Source of the DNA: CAZMCC01 sp964564695
GTDB lineage: Bacteria; Planctomycetota; Phycisphaerae; Phycisphaerales; UBA1924
DNA: 33,113 bases
Assembly: GCA_964564695.1 (NCBI GenBank)
Contig: CAZMCC010000042.1
Coordinates: 1 to 33,113 of the forward strand
Reading direction: 5' to 3'
The stretch's first letter is position 1. Each line of letters starts with the position of its first letter. Made by a program: the position numbers and the translations under genes. The notes beneath the pieces were generated by a model that was not told the DNA's origin, made no database searches, and was given only the letters and a program-made list of their open reading frames with translations. Of the stretch, positions 9,976 through 17,135 are shown piece after piece.

Positions 9976-10281
9976 GACCTCGATCCACAGCGCCCTTGGT
10001 TGAGTATCCGGCTCCCATCCGAACAAAGCAAACCCCGGCCCGCCCACTCCCGCCGGGGCGGGCGCGGCCGGCCGGGCAACCCCGCCACCCGTCCAATACG
10101 TCCGCGCCCGGTGTTCAAGTTCGGTTCGTACTAGGATTCCCCCGGCGCTTCCTCGGGGATCAATTCCCCAGGGCGAGCCGAATAGACACCCGGCGGCCCC
10201 TCGTGGGGGATCGCGAGGCCAACTCGCTGAAGCGTCCGCTTCCCCCCCGCCCACGCCCAAGTCCGAAGGAGACCAGACGTC
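9976..10281 (+). promoter_or_regulatory. 306-bp divergent gap with folded leader of the pseudopilin gene
   Basis: No gene was found here. Between the phosphatase (minus) and pseudopilin (plus) genes lie several GC-rich hairpins. At 10140-10169 three segments compete: CCCCG (10140-10144) can pair with CGGGG (10154-10158), while GGGGA (10155-10159) can instead pair with TCCCC (10165-10169). A further stem involves CCTCG/CGAGG around 10199-10220. A strong Shine-Dalgarno, GAAGGAGA, starts at 10265. No clear -35/-10 pair was identified. Confidence 0.35.
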
Positions 10282-11352
10282 ATGTTGTCGCGCACCGCGG
10301 GTTCCGTCGCTGTCCGTCGCCGTCACAGTTGGGGGGGGCGGGGGGGATTCACCATCGTCGAGCTCATGGTCGCGCTGGTGATCATCGGCGTCGTCCTGGC
10401 GATCGTTCTCCCGGCCCTCTCGGGCGCCCGCAACCAGGCCCGCCGCGCCGCCACTCAGGCGGACCTCTCGCGGCTGGGCCAGGCGTCCAGCGCGTACCAG
10501 ATCGACAACCGGCGCCTGCCGGGGTACTTCTCCCCGCGCCAGATGGCCGACCCCGCCAACGGCGAGAACTCCGCCACGGGCTCGAGCCAGCGCGGGTTCT
10601 CCGCTATGCAGAACATCATGCTCGACCTCGCCGGCGGCCTCGTGCCGTCCACGGGCGCCAGCTTCGGCGCAGGCGGCGAGATCCTCGAGGTCGGCCCCGT
10701 GTCGGGCGCGGGCTCCACGGCCTACGTGAACCTCTCGCTCATCGGCTCGAGCCAGGCGGTCAACGGCGCGACCCGCTCGATCTACTTCGCGCCCGACCGC
10801 AAGCAGTTCGTCGCTGATCAGGGGATCGTGACGAACGTCGACAACCACCGTCGCCTGCCGAACATGATGGATGCGTTCGGCTCGCCCATCCTCGCATGGG
10901 CGAGCGATGAGCAGACCCGCGACTCGATTCCCCCGCCGCCGTTCGCCAGCGTCCAGTTCAACGGCCCCGCCACGGGCGCGCGGTACTACTGGGCCACCAA
11001 CGCCGCGTTCCTCCGCTCCACCGCGCTGGGCGCCGCCCAGAAGAGCCAGGTGTTCGCCTCGGGCGCCGAGGAATACAGCCTGATCGGCGCCGGGCGCACC
11101 GACCTGCAACTCACCGATTCGCTCGCCGGTCTGCTCGGCAACGCGGCCTACCCGACGCCCGACCAGACCCACCCCCGCATCGGGCGCGCGCCGCTCATCT
11201 TCCACTCCGCGGGAACCGACGGCGTGTTCCTCAACGCCACCGACCGCGGCGGCAAGGGCGCGCTCCAGAGCAGCAGCGGCATCATCCGCTACTCCGTCAA
11301 CAACGAGCCCCTCAACAACTTCGACGACGTCGTCGGCACCGCCGGCAACTGA
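10282..11352 (+). CDS. Prepilin-type N-terminal cleavage/methylation protein (type II secretion pseudopilin-like)
   Basis: A 356-residue class III signal-peptide protein. A basic leader ending RGG is followed by FTIVELMVALVIIGVVLAIV, the canonical prepilin helix: cleavage is expected after Gly22, with Phe at +1 and Glu27 at +5. The remainder is a long soluble domain with PDRKQF, FNGPATGARYYW and IIRYSVNNEP near the end; it resembles the large family of planctomycete pseudopilin-like proteins rather than a classical 150-residue GspG. Processing by a prepilin peptidase and a surface or periplasmic location are inferred. The ATG has GAAGGAGA 10 bases upstream. The leader codons contain G8-C-G7. 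It is followed by a strong intrinsic terminator and no other secretion genes, so it looks like an isolated locus. Confidence 0.88.
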   Translation: MLSRTAGSVAVRRRHSWGGRGGFTIVELMVALVIIGVVLAIVLPALSGARNQARRAATQADLSRLGQASSAYQIDNRRLPGYFSPRQMADPANGENSATGSSQRGFSAMQNIMLDLAGGLVPSTGASFGAGGEILEVGPVSGAGSTAYVNLSLIGSSQAVNGATRSIYFAPDRKQFVADQGIVTNVDNHRRLPNMMDAFGSPILAWASDEQTRDSIPPPPFASVQFNGPATGARYYWATNAAFLRSTALGAAQKSQVFASGAEEYSLIGAGRTDLQLTDSLAGLLGNAAYPTPDQTHPRIGRAPLIFHSAGTDGVFLNATDRGGKGALQSSSGIIRYSVNNEPLNNFDDVVGTAGN

Positions 11353-11391
11353 CGCCCCCGCGACGACCGCAACTTCCCAGAGTCAAGCACG

Positions 11392-11429
11392 CGCCGCCTC
11401 ACCTCGATTGGTGGGGCGGCGTTGTTTTT
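11392..11429 (+). terminator. Rho-independent terminator of the pseudopilin gene
   Basis: A 12-bp stem (CGCCGCCTCACC, 11392-11403, with GGTGGGGCGGCG, 11410-11421; one T-G pair) encloses a 6-nt loop and is followed by TTGTTTTT. It is the clearest intrinsic terminator in the window and sits 40 bp after the stop codon, just before the convergent DUF155 gene. Confidence 0.9.
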
Positions 11430-11444
11430 CTAGAGACGGGTCTC

Positions 11445-12584
11445 TCACCACCCGCGCCACGGCGCGAGGCTCATCACGATTTCCGCCGTGATCAGCACGA
11501 TGATGATCCATTCCAGGATCTCCATCTGCCGGTTCGTGCGACGGTCGTTCATCTTCTCGTAGAGGCTCTCGAGCGTCTGCAGCTTGCGCAGGATCGTCGC
11601 GTCCCACTCCCCCAGGTGCAGCCGCTTCGCCGCCGCGTGGTACAGGCGCGACAGGTACTGGTCACCGATCAGCTTCGCGGCGTTGTTCACCGCTTCGAAC
11701 ATGAGCGCCGCCTCCACCTGCAGCTTCGCCACTGTCGCGAGGTCGGCCGCCTGAGCCCACCAGCGCCCGCGGTGCGCCGCCGCGAACGCGGCGTCGAGCG
11801 CCTCGTCCATGCGGTCGTCGAGCACTCGCATCTCGAGAAGCTCGACGTTCGCGTACTCGAGCACCGCCAGCTCGTCGTCGTTTGCGGGACCTCCGGCGCT
11901 CGCGCCGACCATGAGCGCCGCGTTCCAGTCCACGAACGTGAGATCCGCGGGGCTGTAGGAGAGTCGCCCGGTGAGCGCCTCGCCGATCTCATCGCTCGAG
12001 AGCGGGCCGGCCTCGGCCCGCAGAATCCGGGCGAGCACCGGCCCCGATTCCAGCAGCAGCTCGCACGCATCCCCCAGCCGCTCGGGACAGGCGATCTCGA
12101 ACACGGCGTAGTCCTCAACCAGCCCGGAGAGCTCCGGGCTCGCGACCGTCGGCCCCAGCGCCCACAGCAGTTCATTGGCGATCACCTTCGCCGCCGCCAG
12201 CAGCCGCGCGTTGCCGTAGAGCGCGGTCGAGAGTCCAACCAGCTCGTCGAGCGGCGCGTCGACGTCGATCCGCAGGGCCACGCTTGCGCCGCCGAAATCC
12301 CACAGCGAGACCGAGGCGCCCGGGCGCGTGACCCAGCGCGAGTCGCCCTCCCGCACGGCAACTGCGTCGGCGTCGCGGCGCACGCGCAGAGGTCGCGGCG
12401 GTGCGCCGCCATGACGCGGCGAAGGCGCGGTATCCGCCGCCGATTCGACGAACTCCCCCCCCACTGCCCGGCGCGCACCGTGCAGATCGATCCCGTAGCC
12501 GATGTCGAACGCGAACATCACCGTGCACACGCCGCGCACACGCCCGCCCCCGCCTGCGTTCGCGGCGTCGGTGCCCGACGACAT
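11445..12584 (-). CDS. RMD1/DUF155-family membrane-anchored protein
   Basis: A 379-residue protein whose C-terminal two thirds match the RMD1/DUF155 family: a soluble alpha/beta region starting around VSLWDFGGASVALRI, long helices (ANVELLEMRVLDDRMDEALD, WWAQAADLATVAKLQVEAAL), then the diagnostic end EKMNDRRTNRQMEILEWIII running into a single C-terminal transmembrane helix (IIIVLITAEIVMSLAPW). Yeast and plant relatives are mitochondrial or organellar membrane proteins that support organelle translation; the bacterial role is unknown. The family usually has exactly this one tail anchor. Start ATG at 12584 is a reasoned choice with only a weak ribosome site. It begins 20 bp after the serine acetyltransferase stop codon, suggesting one transcript. 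Confidence 0.85.
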   Translation of the reverse strand: MSSGTDAANAGGGGRVRGVCTVMFAFDIGYGIDLHGARRAVGGEFVESAADTAPSPRHGGAPPRPLRVRRDADAVAVREGDSRWVTRPGASVSLWDFGGASVALRIDVDAPLDELVGLSTALYGNARLLAAAKVIANELLWALGPTVASPELSGLVEDYAVFEIACPERLGDACELLLESGPVLARILRAEAGPLSSDEIGEALTGRLSYSPADLTFVDWNAALMVGASAGGPANDDELAVLEYANVELLEMRVLDDRMDEALDAAFAAAHRGRWWAQAADLATVAKLQVEAALMFEAVNNAAKLIGDQYLSRLYHAAAKRLHLGEWDATILRKLQTLESLYEKMNDRRTNRQMEILEWIIIVLITAEIVMSLAPWRGW

Positions 12585-12604
12585 TGCCCCAGGGACGGTC
12601 GGGT

Positions 12605-13564
12605 TCAGATGAAGTCCCCCCACATCCCGTCGTCGATGCCGCCGCCGGGCTTGGTCGGGCGCAGCTGGACCTGGGCCCGCGGCTGCATCACGGTGTGGCC
12701 CGCGGGCACGCTCGCGGTGACGAACACGCCGCCGGCGATCACGCAGTCGTCGCCGATGATCGTGTCGCCGCCGAGGATGACGGCGCCGGCATAGATAGCG
12801 ACGCGGTCGCCGATCGTTGGGTGGCGTTTGGCGCCGCGGATGATGTTCCCCTTCGCGTCGCGCGGGAAGCTCTTGGCGCCAAGCGTCACGCCCTGGTAGA
12901 TCTTGACACGCGAGCCGATCACGCTCGTCTCGCCGATGACGACGCCCGAGCCGTGGTCGATGAAGAACGACTCGCCGATCTTCGCGCCGGGGTGGATGTC
13001 GATGCCCGTGCGCGAGTGCGCCTGCTCCGCGATCATCCGCGGCAGGATCGGCACGCCCAGCGTGTACAGCTCGTGCGCCAGCCGGTGGGCGAAGATCGCG
13101 TCCAGGCCCGGGTAGCACCAGATGATCTCGTCGATGTGCTCGGCCGCCGGGTCGCCCTCGTACGCCGCCTTCACGTCGAGCACGAGCAGCCGGCGCACGT
13201 CGGCGAGCCGGCCCATGAACGCGGTCGCGATGTCGTCGGGGGACTTCCGCTGCGGGCCGGCGGTGCGTCCGTAGCCCTCGAGACTGCGCACCTGGCGCTG
13301 CACCGAGGCGCCCAGGCGTGCCGTCAGCTCCCCCACTTCCGCTTCGACCAGGGTCCGGTCGAGCTCGCGCTCGCCGAAGAACCCCGGGAACATCAGGCGC
13401 CGGGCGACCTCGACCATGTCGGCGATCCCGGCCCAGTCGAGACGTCCGGCCCGCCCGTCAGCGATCCGGGCGGCCGGGCACAGGTGCGTCGTGCCGGGCT
13501 CGGCGTCGATCGACGCGACCAGCTTGGCGGCCGCCTGCGATACCGCGTCGGACATTCTGCTCAT
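12605..13564 (-). CDS. cysE: Serine O-acetyltransferase
   Basis: A 319-residue enzyme making O-acetylserine from serine and acetyl-CoA, the first committed step of cysteine synthesis. The C-terminal left-handed beta-helix is clear, with hexapeptide turns and catalytic-region motifs AHSRTGIDIHPGAKIG, FIDHGSGVVIGETSVIG and YQGVTLGAKSFPRD, where the Asp-His pair (IDHGSG) is the family's acetyl-transfer dyad. The helical N-terminus is long, as in EpsC-like and cyanobacterial forms. ATG at 13564 has GGGAG six bases upstream. The tail lacks an obvious cysteine-synthase-binding Ile terminus of the E. coli type but does end in isoleucine (WGDFI), compatible with docking to CysK. It is first in a two-gene transcript with the DUF155 gene. 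Confidence 0.93.
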   Translation of the reverse strand: MSRMSDAVSQAAAKLVASIDAEPGTTHLCPAARIADGRAGRLDWAGIADMVEVARRLMFPGFFGERELDRTLVEAEVGELTARLGASVQRQVRSLEGYGRTAGPQRKSPDDIATAFMGRLADVRRLLVLDVKAAYEGDPAAEHIDEIIWCYPGLDAIFAHRLAHELYTLGVPILPRMIAEQAHSRTGIDIHPGAKIGESFFIDHGSGVVIGETSVIGSRVKIYQGVTLGAKSFPRDAKGNIIRGAKRHPTIGDRVAIYAGAVILGGDTIIGDDCVIAGGVFVTASVPAGHTVMQPRAQVQLRPTKPGGGIDDGMWGDFI

Positions 13565-13613
13565 GTGCACTCCCGGGCCAGCCCCGCCCCGCCCGTTCCG
13601 ACGCCCCAACGGT

Positions 13614-13664
13614 CCCGCCGGCGGTCCGGCGGGGCTGCAAGGGGCCGCCCCGCGGGCGGCCCCT
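13614..13664. repeat. Two strong GC hairpins in the cysE/lipoprotein divergent gap
   Basis: The first is an 8-bp perfect stem CCCGCCGG/CCGGCGGG with loop CGGT (13614-13633). The second is an 11-bp perfect stem AGGGGCCGCCC/GGGCGGCCCCT with a 3-nt loop (13640-13664). Neither has a T-run. In the cysE direction they would lie in the 5' leader, 50-100 nt before the start codon. Function unknown. Confidence 0.6.
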
Positions 13665-13742
13665 CCCGATCGTTGTCCGTCCCGCCATCAAGGCAACCGG
13701 CCCGGGGAGGGCGTCGTACAGTGCGATCCCGGGGCCTGTCGC

Positions 13743-13771
13743 TTGACGCACGGCCTCGGGTGCGGTACAAC
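13743..13771 (+). promoter_or_regulatory. Sigma-70-like promoter of the small lipoprotein gene
   Basis: TTGACG (13743-13748) and TACAAC (13766-13771) are spaced by exactly 17 bp, close to consensus. A start near 13778 gives a leader of about 30 nt containing AAGGAG before the ATG at 13808. Confidence 0.6.
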
Positions 13772-13807
13772 CCCCGCCCGGGCAACGAGTTGCCCAAGGA
13801 GCCTGCC

Positions 13808-14074
13808 ATGTCCCGTCGCGCCAGCCTCGCTCTCGCCGTGTCCGCCGCCGCTGTGCTCCTGGTCGCCGGGGGATGCTCGAGCTCCAAGGCCCGCGACATC
13901 CGCATGAACCCGACGCCCGAGCTCGACACGCTCGCTCAGCGCGAGGTTGACGTGGACAACGCCCTGACGATCACGTTCGACGAGAACATCCGCATGTTCA
14001 AGCAGGACTTGGGCCGGGCGTTCTACACCGACCGCCCGAGCCGCCTGACCCGCGAGACGATTCCGGTTCCGTGA
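13808..14074 (+). CDS. Small predicted lipoprotein of unknown function
   Basis: An 88-residue protein with a type II signal peptide: basic MSRR, hydrophobic ASLALAVSAAAVLLVAG, then the lipobox AGGC with Cys23 as predicted lipidation site, followed by SSSK. The mature part (about 65 residues) is charged and helical (LAQREVDVDNALTITFDENI, MFKQDLGRAFY) and ends in a proline-rich tail. I recognise no family. It has its own promoter (TTGACG-17-TACAAC) and a clear AAGGAG ribosome site about 8 bases before the ATG, which supports it as a real, well-expressed gene. It is divergent from cysE and convergent with the winged-helix gene. Confidence 0.8.
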   Translation: MSRRASLALAVSAAAVLLVAGGCSSSKARDIRMNPTPELDTLAQREVDVDNALTITFDENIRMFKQDLGRAFYTDRPSRLTRETIPVP

Positions 14075-14144
14075 GCGGCGTGATCCGGGGGGTCGTGACG
14101 ACAATCTGAGTTGAGGTTGACGCGCAGCGCGCAGGTGTTTGTAC

Positions 14145-14203
14145 GCGCCGGGCGCACGTATCCCGGCGCACAAAAGCACGCCGCGGCGATGCCGGCGGCG
14201 TGC
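14145..14203 (-). terminator. Tandem hairpins between convergent genes
   Basis: GCACGCCGC (14176-14184) pairs with GCGGCGTGC (14195-14203); on the minus strand it is followed by CTTTTG, fitting termination of the gene starting at 14645. A second stem GCGCCGGG/CCCGGCGC (14145-14169), extendable by TTTGT/ACAAA, lies beside it and could serve the plus-strand lipoprotein transcript. Confidence 0.6.
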
Positions 14204-14231
14204 ACATGGCGACAGGGGTCGCGATCTCGGA

Positions 14232-14645
14232 TTACTTGGCCGTGTACTGGCCGCGACCGACACGCTTGAACTTGCCGCTGTTGATGAGCGTCTGGTTCAC
14301 GATCGTGCGGAAGCTCGAGGAGGACGTGCGGTAGCCGGCCTGCTGCACGGCATCGGCAACCTCGGTTACGGACATCGTCTTGCCCGTCAATACCTTGACG
14401 AGCGAGTCGACCAGCTTCATTTCATTCTTGGGTCGGATGCGCCCCCCACCGACGCCTGCGCCGCGCCCACGCAGCACGATTCCGAGCCCCCCGATCTCAG
14501 CGTCCAGGGCGGCGAGCTTGGCCGCGAGGCCCTCGCGCTTCTTCATCAGGCGCCCCACCGTCCCTTGGCGCCGGCGCAGTTCACGCTGCAGATCCGCCAC
14601 CGACAACGACGACAACCCCGCCCGACGACTCGATTTTTTCGCCAT
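14232..14645 (-). CDS. Coiled-coil plus winged-helix (HARE-HTH-like) small protein
   Basis: A 137-residue basic protein. Residues 12-50 form a predicted coiled coil (LQRELRRRQ, VGRLMKKREGLAAKLAALDA), then a glycine-rich linker (RGRGAGVGGGRIRPK), then a 60-residue domain: LVDSLVKVLTGKTMSVTEVA, DAVQQAGYRTSSSSFRTIVN and SGKFKRVGRGQYTAK. The last part has the helix-turn-helix and wing pattern of HARE-HTH/winged-helix domains (a 'Y.t....f...v...L' helix then 'F.rv.rG.Y'). DNA or chromatin binding is an inference. ATG at 14645 with GGAAG upstream. The promoter region holds a perfect 16-bp palindrome and a second inverted repeat near the ribosome site, suggesting tight control, perhaps autoregulation. 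It lies downstream of parB but has its own promoter. Confidence 0.8.
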   Translation of the reverse strand: MAKKSSRRAGLSSLSVADLQRELRRRQGTVGRLMKKREGLAAKLAALDAEIGGLGIVLRGRGAGVGGGRIRPKNEMKLVDSLVKVLTGKTMSVTEVADAVQQAGYRTSSSSFRTIVNQTLINSGKFKRVGRGQYTAK

Positions 14646-14658
14646 CTTCCGATCCTTG

Positions 14659-14677
14659 TTTGAGAGCCATTCTCAAA
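14659..14677 (-). promoter_or_regulatory. Inverted repeat just upstream of the winged-helix gene's ribosome site
   Basis: TTTGAGA (14659-14665) and TCTCAAA (14671-14677) form perfect 7-bp arms around 5 bases, ending 14 bp before the ATG at 14645. It could be a protein operator or an RNA hairpin affecting translation. Confidence 0.45.
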
Positions 14678-14752
14678 GCGTCAATAGGTGAAGCGTCACG
14701 ACCGCCGAGGCGGAGTGGACCCGCGTCAGCAACGCAATGTTAGCGCAGATTC

Positions 14753-14789
14753 TATATAAGTGCCACAAGGTTCCCACACAATTGTGTGG
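14753..14789 (-). promoter_or_regulatory. Promoter overlapping a 16-bp palindrome, driving the winged-helix gene
   Basis: On the minus strand TTGTGT (plus 14776-14781) and TATATA (plus 14753-14758) are 17 bp apart. The -35 lies inside the perfect palindrome CCACACAATTGTGTGG (14774-14789), an operator-like site. The predicted start near 14746 leaves a leader of about 100 nt. The local AT-richness stands out from the surroundings. Confidence 0.6.
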
Positions 14790-14819
14790 ACGAACGGATT
14801 CCGACTGGGGCGGAGTTCG

Positions 14820-15749
14820 CTAGGAACCGCGGAATCCTATCTTCGACATGAGCGCGTCGAAGTGATCGAGATCAAAGTACTCGATCACAATCCGCCCACG
14901 CGTTCCGCCGCGCTGCGCGAGGATCTGCACCTTGGTGCCCAGGTGCACGCTCAGGCGCCGCTCGAGGTCATCGATCACGGCGGCGGTACGCTCGCCGTCG
15001 TCGCCAGGTGAAGCGGAGCGAGGTTTCACGCGCCGTGCAGCCTCGAGTTCCGTTCGGCGCACCGACCACTTCTGCTCGGCGGCGATGCGGGCGAGCGCCA
15101 CGCGGTCGTCGCCGGCGGGCGCCATGAGCAGGGCCTTGCCGTGGCCGCCGCTGATGCGCTGGTCCTCGATGAGTTTCTGAATCTGCCCTTCGAGTTCGGT
15201 GAGGCGGACGAAGTTGACGATCGTCGTCCTGTCGAGCCCGACGCGCTCGGCGAGCTGGGCCGCCGACAGCCCGAAGCGGTCCATGAGCCCCTTGAGCGCC
15301 CAGGCTCGTTCCATCGCATTGAGGTCTTCGCGCTGGATGTTCTCAATGAGAGCCCACTCGGCCGACTGCTCGTCGGAGATTTCGGCGACGATGGCCGGGA
15401 TCCGCTCGAGCCCGGCCAAACCGGCCGCCCGCCACCGGCGCTCTCCCGCGACAAGTTCAAAGGCGTCACCCCCCCCCCTCCTTCGTCGGACCAGCACCGG
15501 CTGAATGACCCCGGCGACGCGGATGGAATCGGCCAGACGCGCGAGGGCCGCGTCGTCGAACACCTTCCGGGGTTGCTGTGCGTTCGGCGAGATCACGGCG
15601 AGCGCCAGCGAGCGGACACGGTGCTCGTCCGTCGGAGTCGTGTCGACTGGGCGCACAATGTTCGTTGTTTGTTCAGACACCACAGCCACCGGCTGAGCGA
15701 GCATTGAGGCTAGTCCGCGCCCAAGTCGCCTTGTTCCTGCTTCGCTCAT
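14820..15749 (-). CDS. parB: Chromosome-partitioning protein ParB
   Basis: A 309-residue ParB/Spo0J. The N-terminal CTP-binding domain shows the family boxes: PRKVFDDAALARLADSIR, GERRWRAAGLAGLERIPAIV (residues 102-121) and ENIQREDLNAMERA (136-149). The helix-turn-helix that reads parS spans about 161-182 (LSAAQLAERVGLDRTTIVNF), and a C-terminal dimerisation domain ends at FDALMSKIGFRGS. ParB loads at parS as a CTP-dependent sliding clamp and helps segregate the origin. Two near-consensus parS sites lie just upstream. No parA gene is adjacent; an ABC ATPase occupies the upstream position. A run of ten G (plus 15469-15478) encodes the RRGGG stretch before the catalytic box. ATG at 15749. Confidence 0.95.
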   Translation of the reverse strand: MSEAGTRRLGRGLASMLAQPVAVVSEQTTNIVRPVDTTPTDEHRVRSLALAVISPNAQQPRKVFDDAALARLADSIRVAGVIQPVLVRRRRGGGDAFELVAGERRWRAAGLAGLERIPAIVAEISDEQSAEWALIENIQREDLNAMERAWALKGLMDRFGLSAAQLAERVGLDRTTIVNFVRLTELEGQIQKLIEDQRISGGHGKALLMAPAGDDRVALARIAAEQKWSVRRTELEAARRVKPRSASPGDDGERTAAVIDDLERRLSVHLGTKVQILAQRGGTRGRIVIEYFDLDHFDALMSKIGFRGS

Positions 15750-15810
15750 ACTCGCGCTCCTTGTCGATCGCTCGGTATCGACATGCCAGCTGGTGCCGGC
15801 TCAGCAATGA

Positions 15811-15826
15811 CGTTTCACGTGGAACG
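15811..15826. promoter_or_regulatory. parS: parS site 1 (upstream of parB, on the ABC gene stop codon)
   Basis: CGTTTCACGTGGAACG differs from the bacterial consensus TGTTTCACGTGAAACA at three positions, the outer pair and one internal base, and keeps the CACGTG core. It lies about 60 bp upstream of parB and contains the TGA (15815-15817) that ends the ABC ATPase gene. Confidence 0.85.
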
Positions 15827-16930
15827 GTCGGCCGCTGGCAGAATAGCAACTGCAATCGGGTCGAGCTGGATTCCGACAGGGTCACCGACATGAACCCCTG
15901 TGTCGGTCTGGCGGACCAACGCGGCGATTGACTGGCCCCCGGGAAGCCTCAACACAACGTGGGTGGCATCACCCAGGAACGTGGCTGAGTCGACAATGCC
16001 CCGGGTCGATTGAGAGGTCGAGGTCAGAGCCACCCCCTCATGACGGATCGACACGACGACCGGCTTGCCCCGTTCCACGTGAAACAACGCTGGCGCCGAC
16101 ACTGTCCCCGCCGGCGTTGTCACCGACACAACGCCGTCGGGGGAGACCTCCTGGACCGTCCCCTCGAGGAAGTTGGATTCCCCGAGGAACTCCGCCGCGA
16201 ACCGCGAGCGGGGGCGCGCGTACAGATCCCGCGGCGAGCCGACCTGCTCTAGCCGCCCGGATCGCATCAACGCGATGCGGTCCGCCATGGAGAGCGCTTC
16301 TTTCTGATCGTGGGTGACGTACACGGTCGTGAGGCCGGCGTCCTTGCAGATCCGGCGGATCTCGGATCGCAGCTCGATCCGGAGCTTGGCATCGAGGTTG
16401 GACAGGGGCTCGTCGAGCAGGAGCACGCTCGGACGGACGACCAGGGCGCGGGCGAGGGCGACGCGCTGCTGTTGGCCTCCGGAGAGCTGATTGGGCTTGC
16501 GATCGATGTAGGCGTCCATGCGCACGATCGCGAGCGCCTCGCGAACGCGCTGATCTCGCTCGGCGGCCGGGACCTTGCGGACGGTCAGCCCGAAGGCCAC
16601 GTTCGCTCCCACGGTCATGTGGGGCCATAGCGCGTAGCTCTGGAACACCATTCCGGTATTGCGTTTGTTTGGAGGCCAGTGGGTGACATCCTGCTCGGTC
16701 CCCGCAGCGTCGCGAAACGCGACGGCGCCGCTCGTGGGGTCGATGAAGCCGGCGATCATCCGGAGCAGCGTGGTCTTGCCGCAGCCGCTGGGGCCTAGCA
16801 GGAAGAAGAGTTCGCCCGGGGCGATTTCGAGGTCAACGTGGTCGACGGCCACCGTCGTGCGGGAGCCTGACCCGGGCAGGCCGCCGGGGAAGGTCTTGAC
16901 GAGCTGGCGAATGGAGATGGCGGTGGACAT
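15815..16930 (-). CDS. ABC transporter ATP-binding protein (FbpC/PotA type) with TOBE domain
   Basis: A 371-residue MalK/FbpC/PotA-like ATPase. Walker A is GPSGCGKT (46-53), Q-loop VFQSYALWP, signature LSGGQQQRVALARAL (149-163), Walker B LLLDEP (170-175), D-loop SNLDAKLR and switch His207 in YVTHDQKEAL. The C-terminal 130 residues form TOBE-like regulatory beta-barrels (FLEGTVQEVSPDGVVSV, RGIVDSATFLGDATHVVLRL). The subgroup usually energises import of iron(III), polyamines or similar with a periplasmic binding protein and permease; neither is visible here, so the substrate is open. ATG at 16930; ribosome site weak. One parS site lies inside the gene and a second on its stop codon. parB follows about 65 bp downstream on the same strand. 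Confidence 0.92.
   Translation of the reverse strand: MSTAISIRQLVKTFPGGLPGSGSRTTVAVDHVDLEIAPGELFFLLGPSGCGKTTLLRMIAGFIDPTSGAVAFRDAAGTEQDVTHWPPNKRNTGMVFQSYALWPHMTVGANVAFGLTVRKVPAAERDQRVREALAIVRMDAYIDRKPNQLSGGQQQRVALARALVVRPSVLLLDEPLSNLDAKLRIELRSEIRRICKDAGLTTVYVTHDQKEALSMADRIALMRSGRLEQVGSPRDLYARPRSRFAAEFLGESNFLEGTVQEVSPDGVVSVTTPAGTVSAPALFHVERGKPVVVSIRHEGVALTSTSQSTRGIVDSATFLGDATHVVLRLPGGQSIAALVRQTDTGVHVGDPVGIQLDPIAVAILPAADRST
16071..16086. promoter_or_regulatory. parS: parS site 2 (inside the ABC ATPase coding sequence)
   Basis: CGTTCCACGTGAAACA matches the consensus TGTTYCACGTGRAACA at all but one end base. On the minus strand it encodes part of LFHVERG in the TOBE region of the ABC ATPase. It is 260 bp from parS site 1. 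Confidence 0.88.
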
Positions 16931-17135
16931 GCGGGTTTGTGGCTCGAGGACGGGGAACGGTCGCGGTCGTGAATGTCATGGGACCGGGACGGGTGCGGGG
17001 CGTGCTGCGCCGCGGCGGGGGGCTTCACAAATGTGAGTGTCAATTCACTCGTTGCTCACGGGTCCGTCAGTCCGCGGAAGCACTCTTCACATGACGTCGG
17101 CACGAAACCGGCGCGTGTGTGTAAGGAGAACTGCC

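Noticed and set aside
9976..11205. N-terminal extension of the phosphatase frame antisense to the pseudopilin gene
   Set aside because: The opposite strand has a clear prepilin signal, ribosome site and terminator; the extension has no recognisable domain.
12401..14074. 557-codon plus-strand frame covering the cysE region and ending in the lipoprotein
   Set aside because: cysE and DUF155 on the minus strand are unmistakable. Only the last 88 codons (lipoprotein) have their own signal peptide, promoter and ribosome site.
17024..17050. TCACAAATGTGA and GAGTG/CACTC symmetries between the ABC and PEP-CTERM-like genes as operators
   Set aside because: Arms are only 5 bp, and they could occur by chance; no promoter elements could be placed around them.
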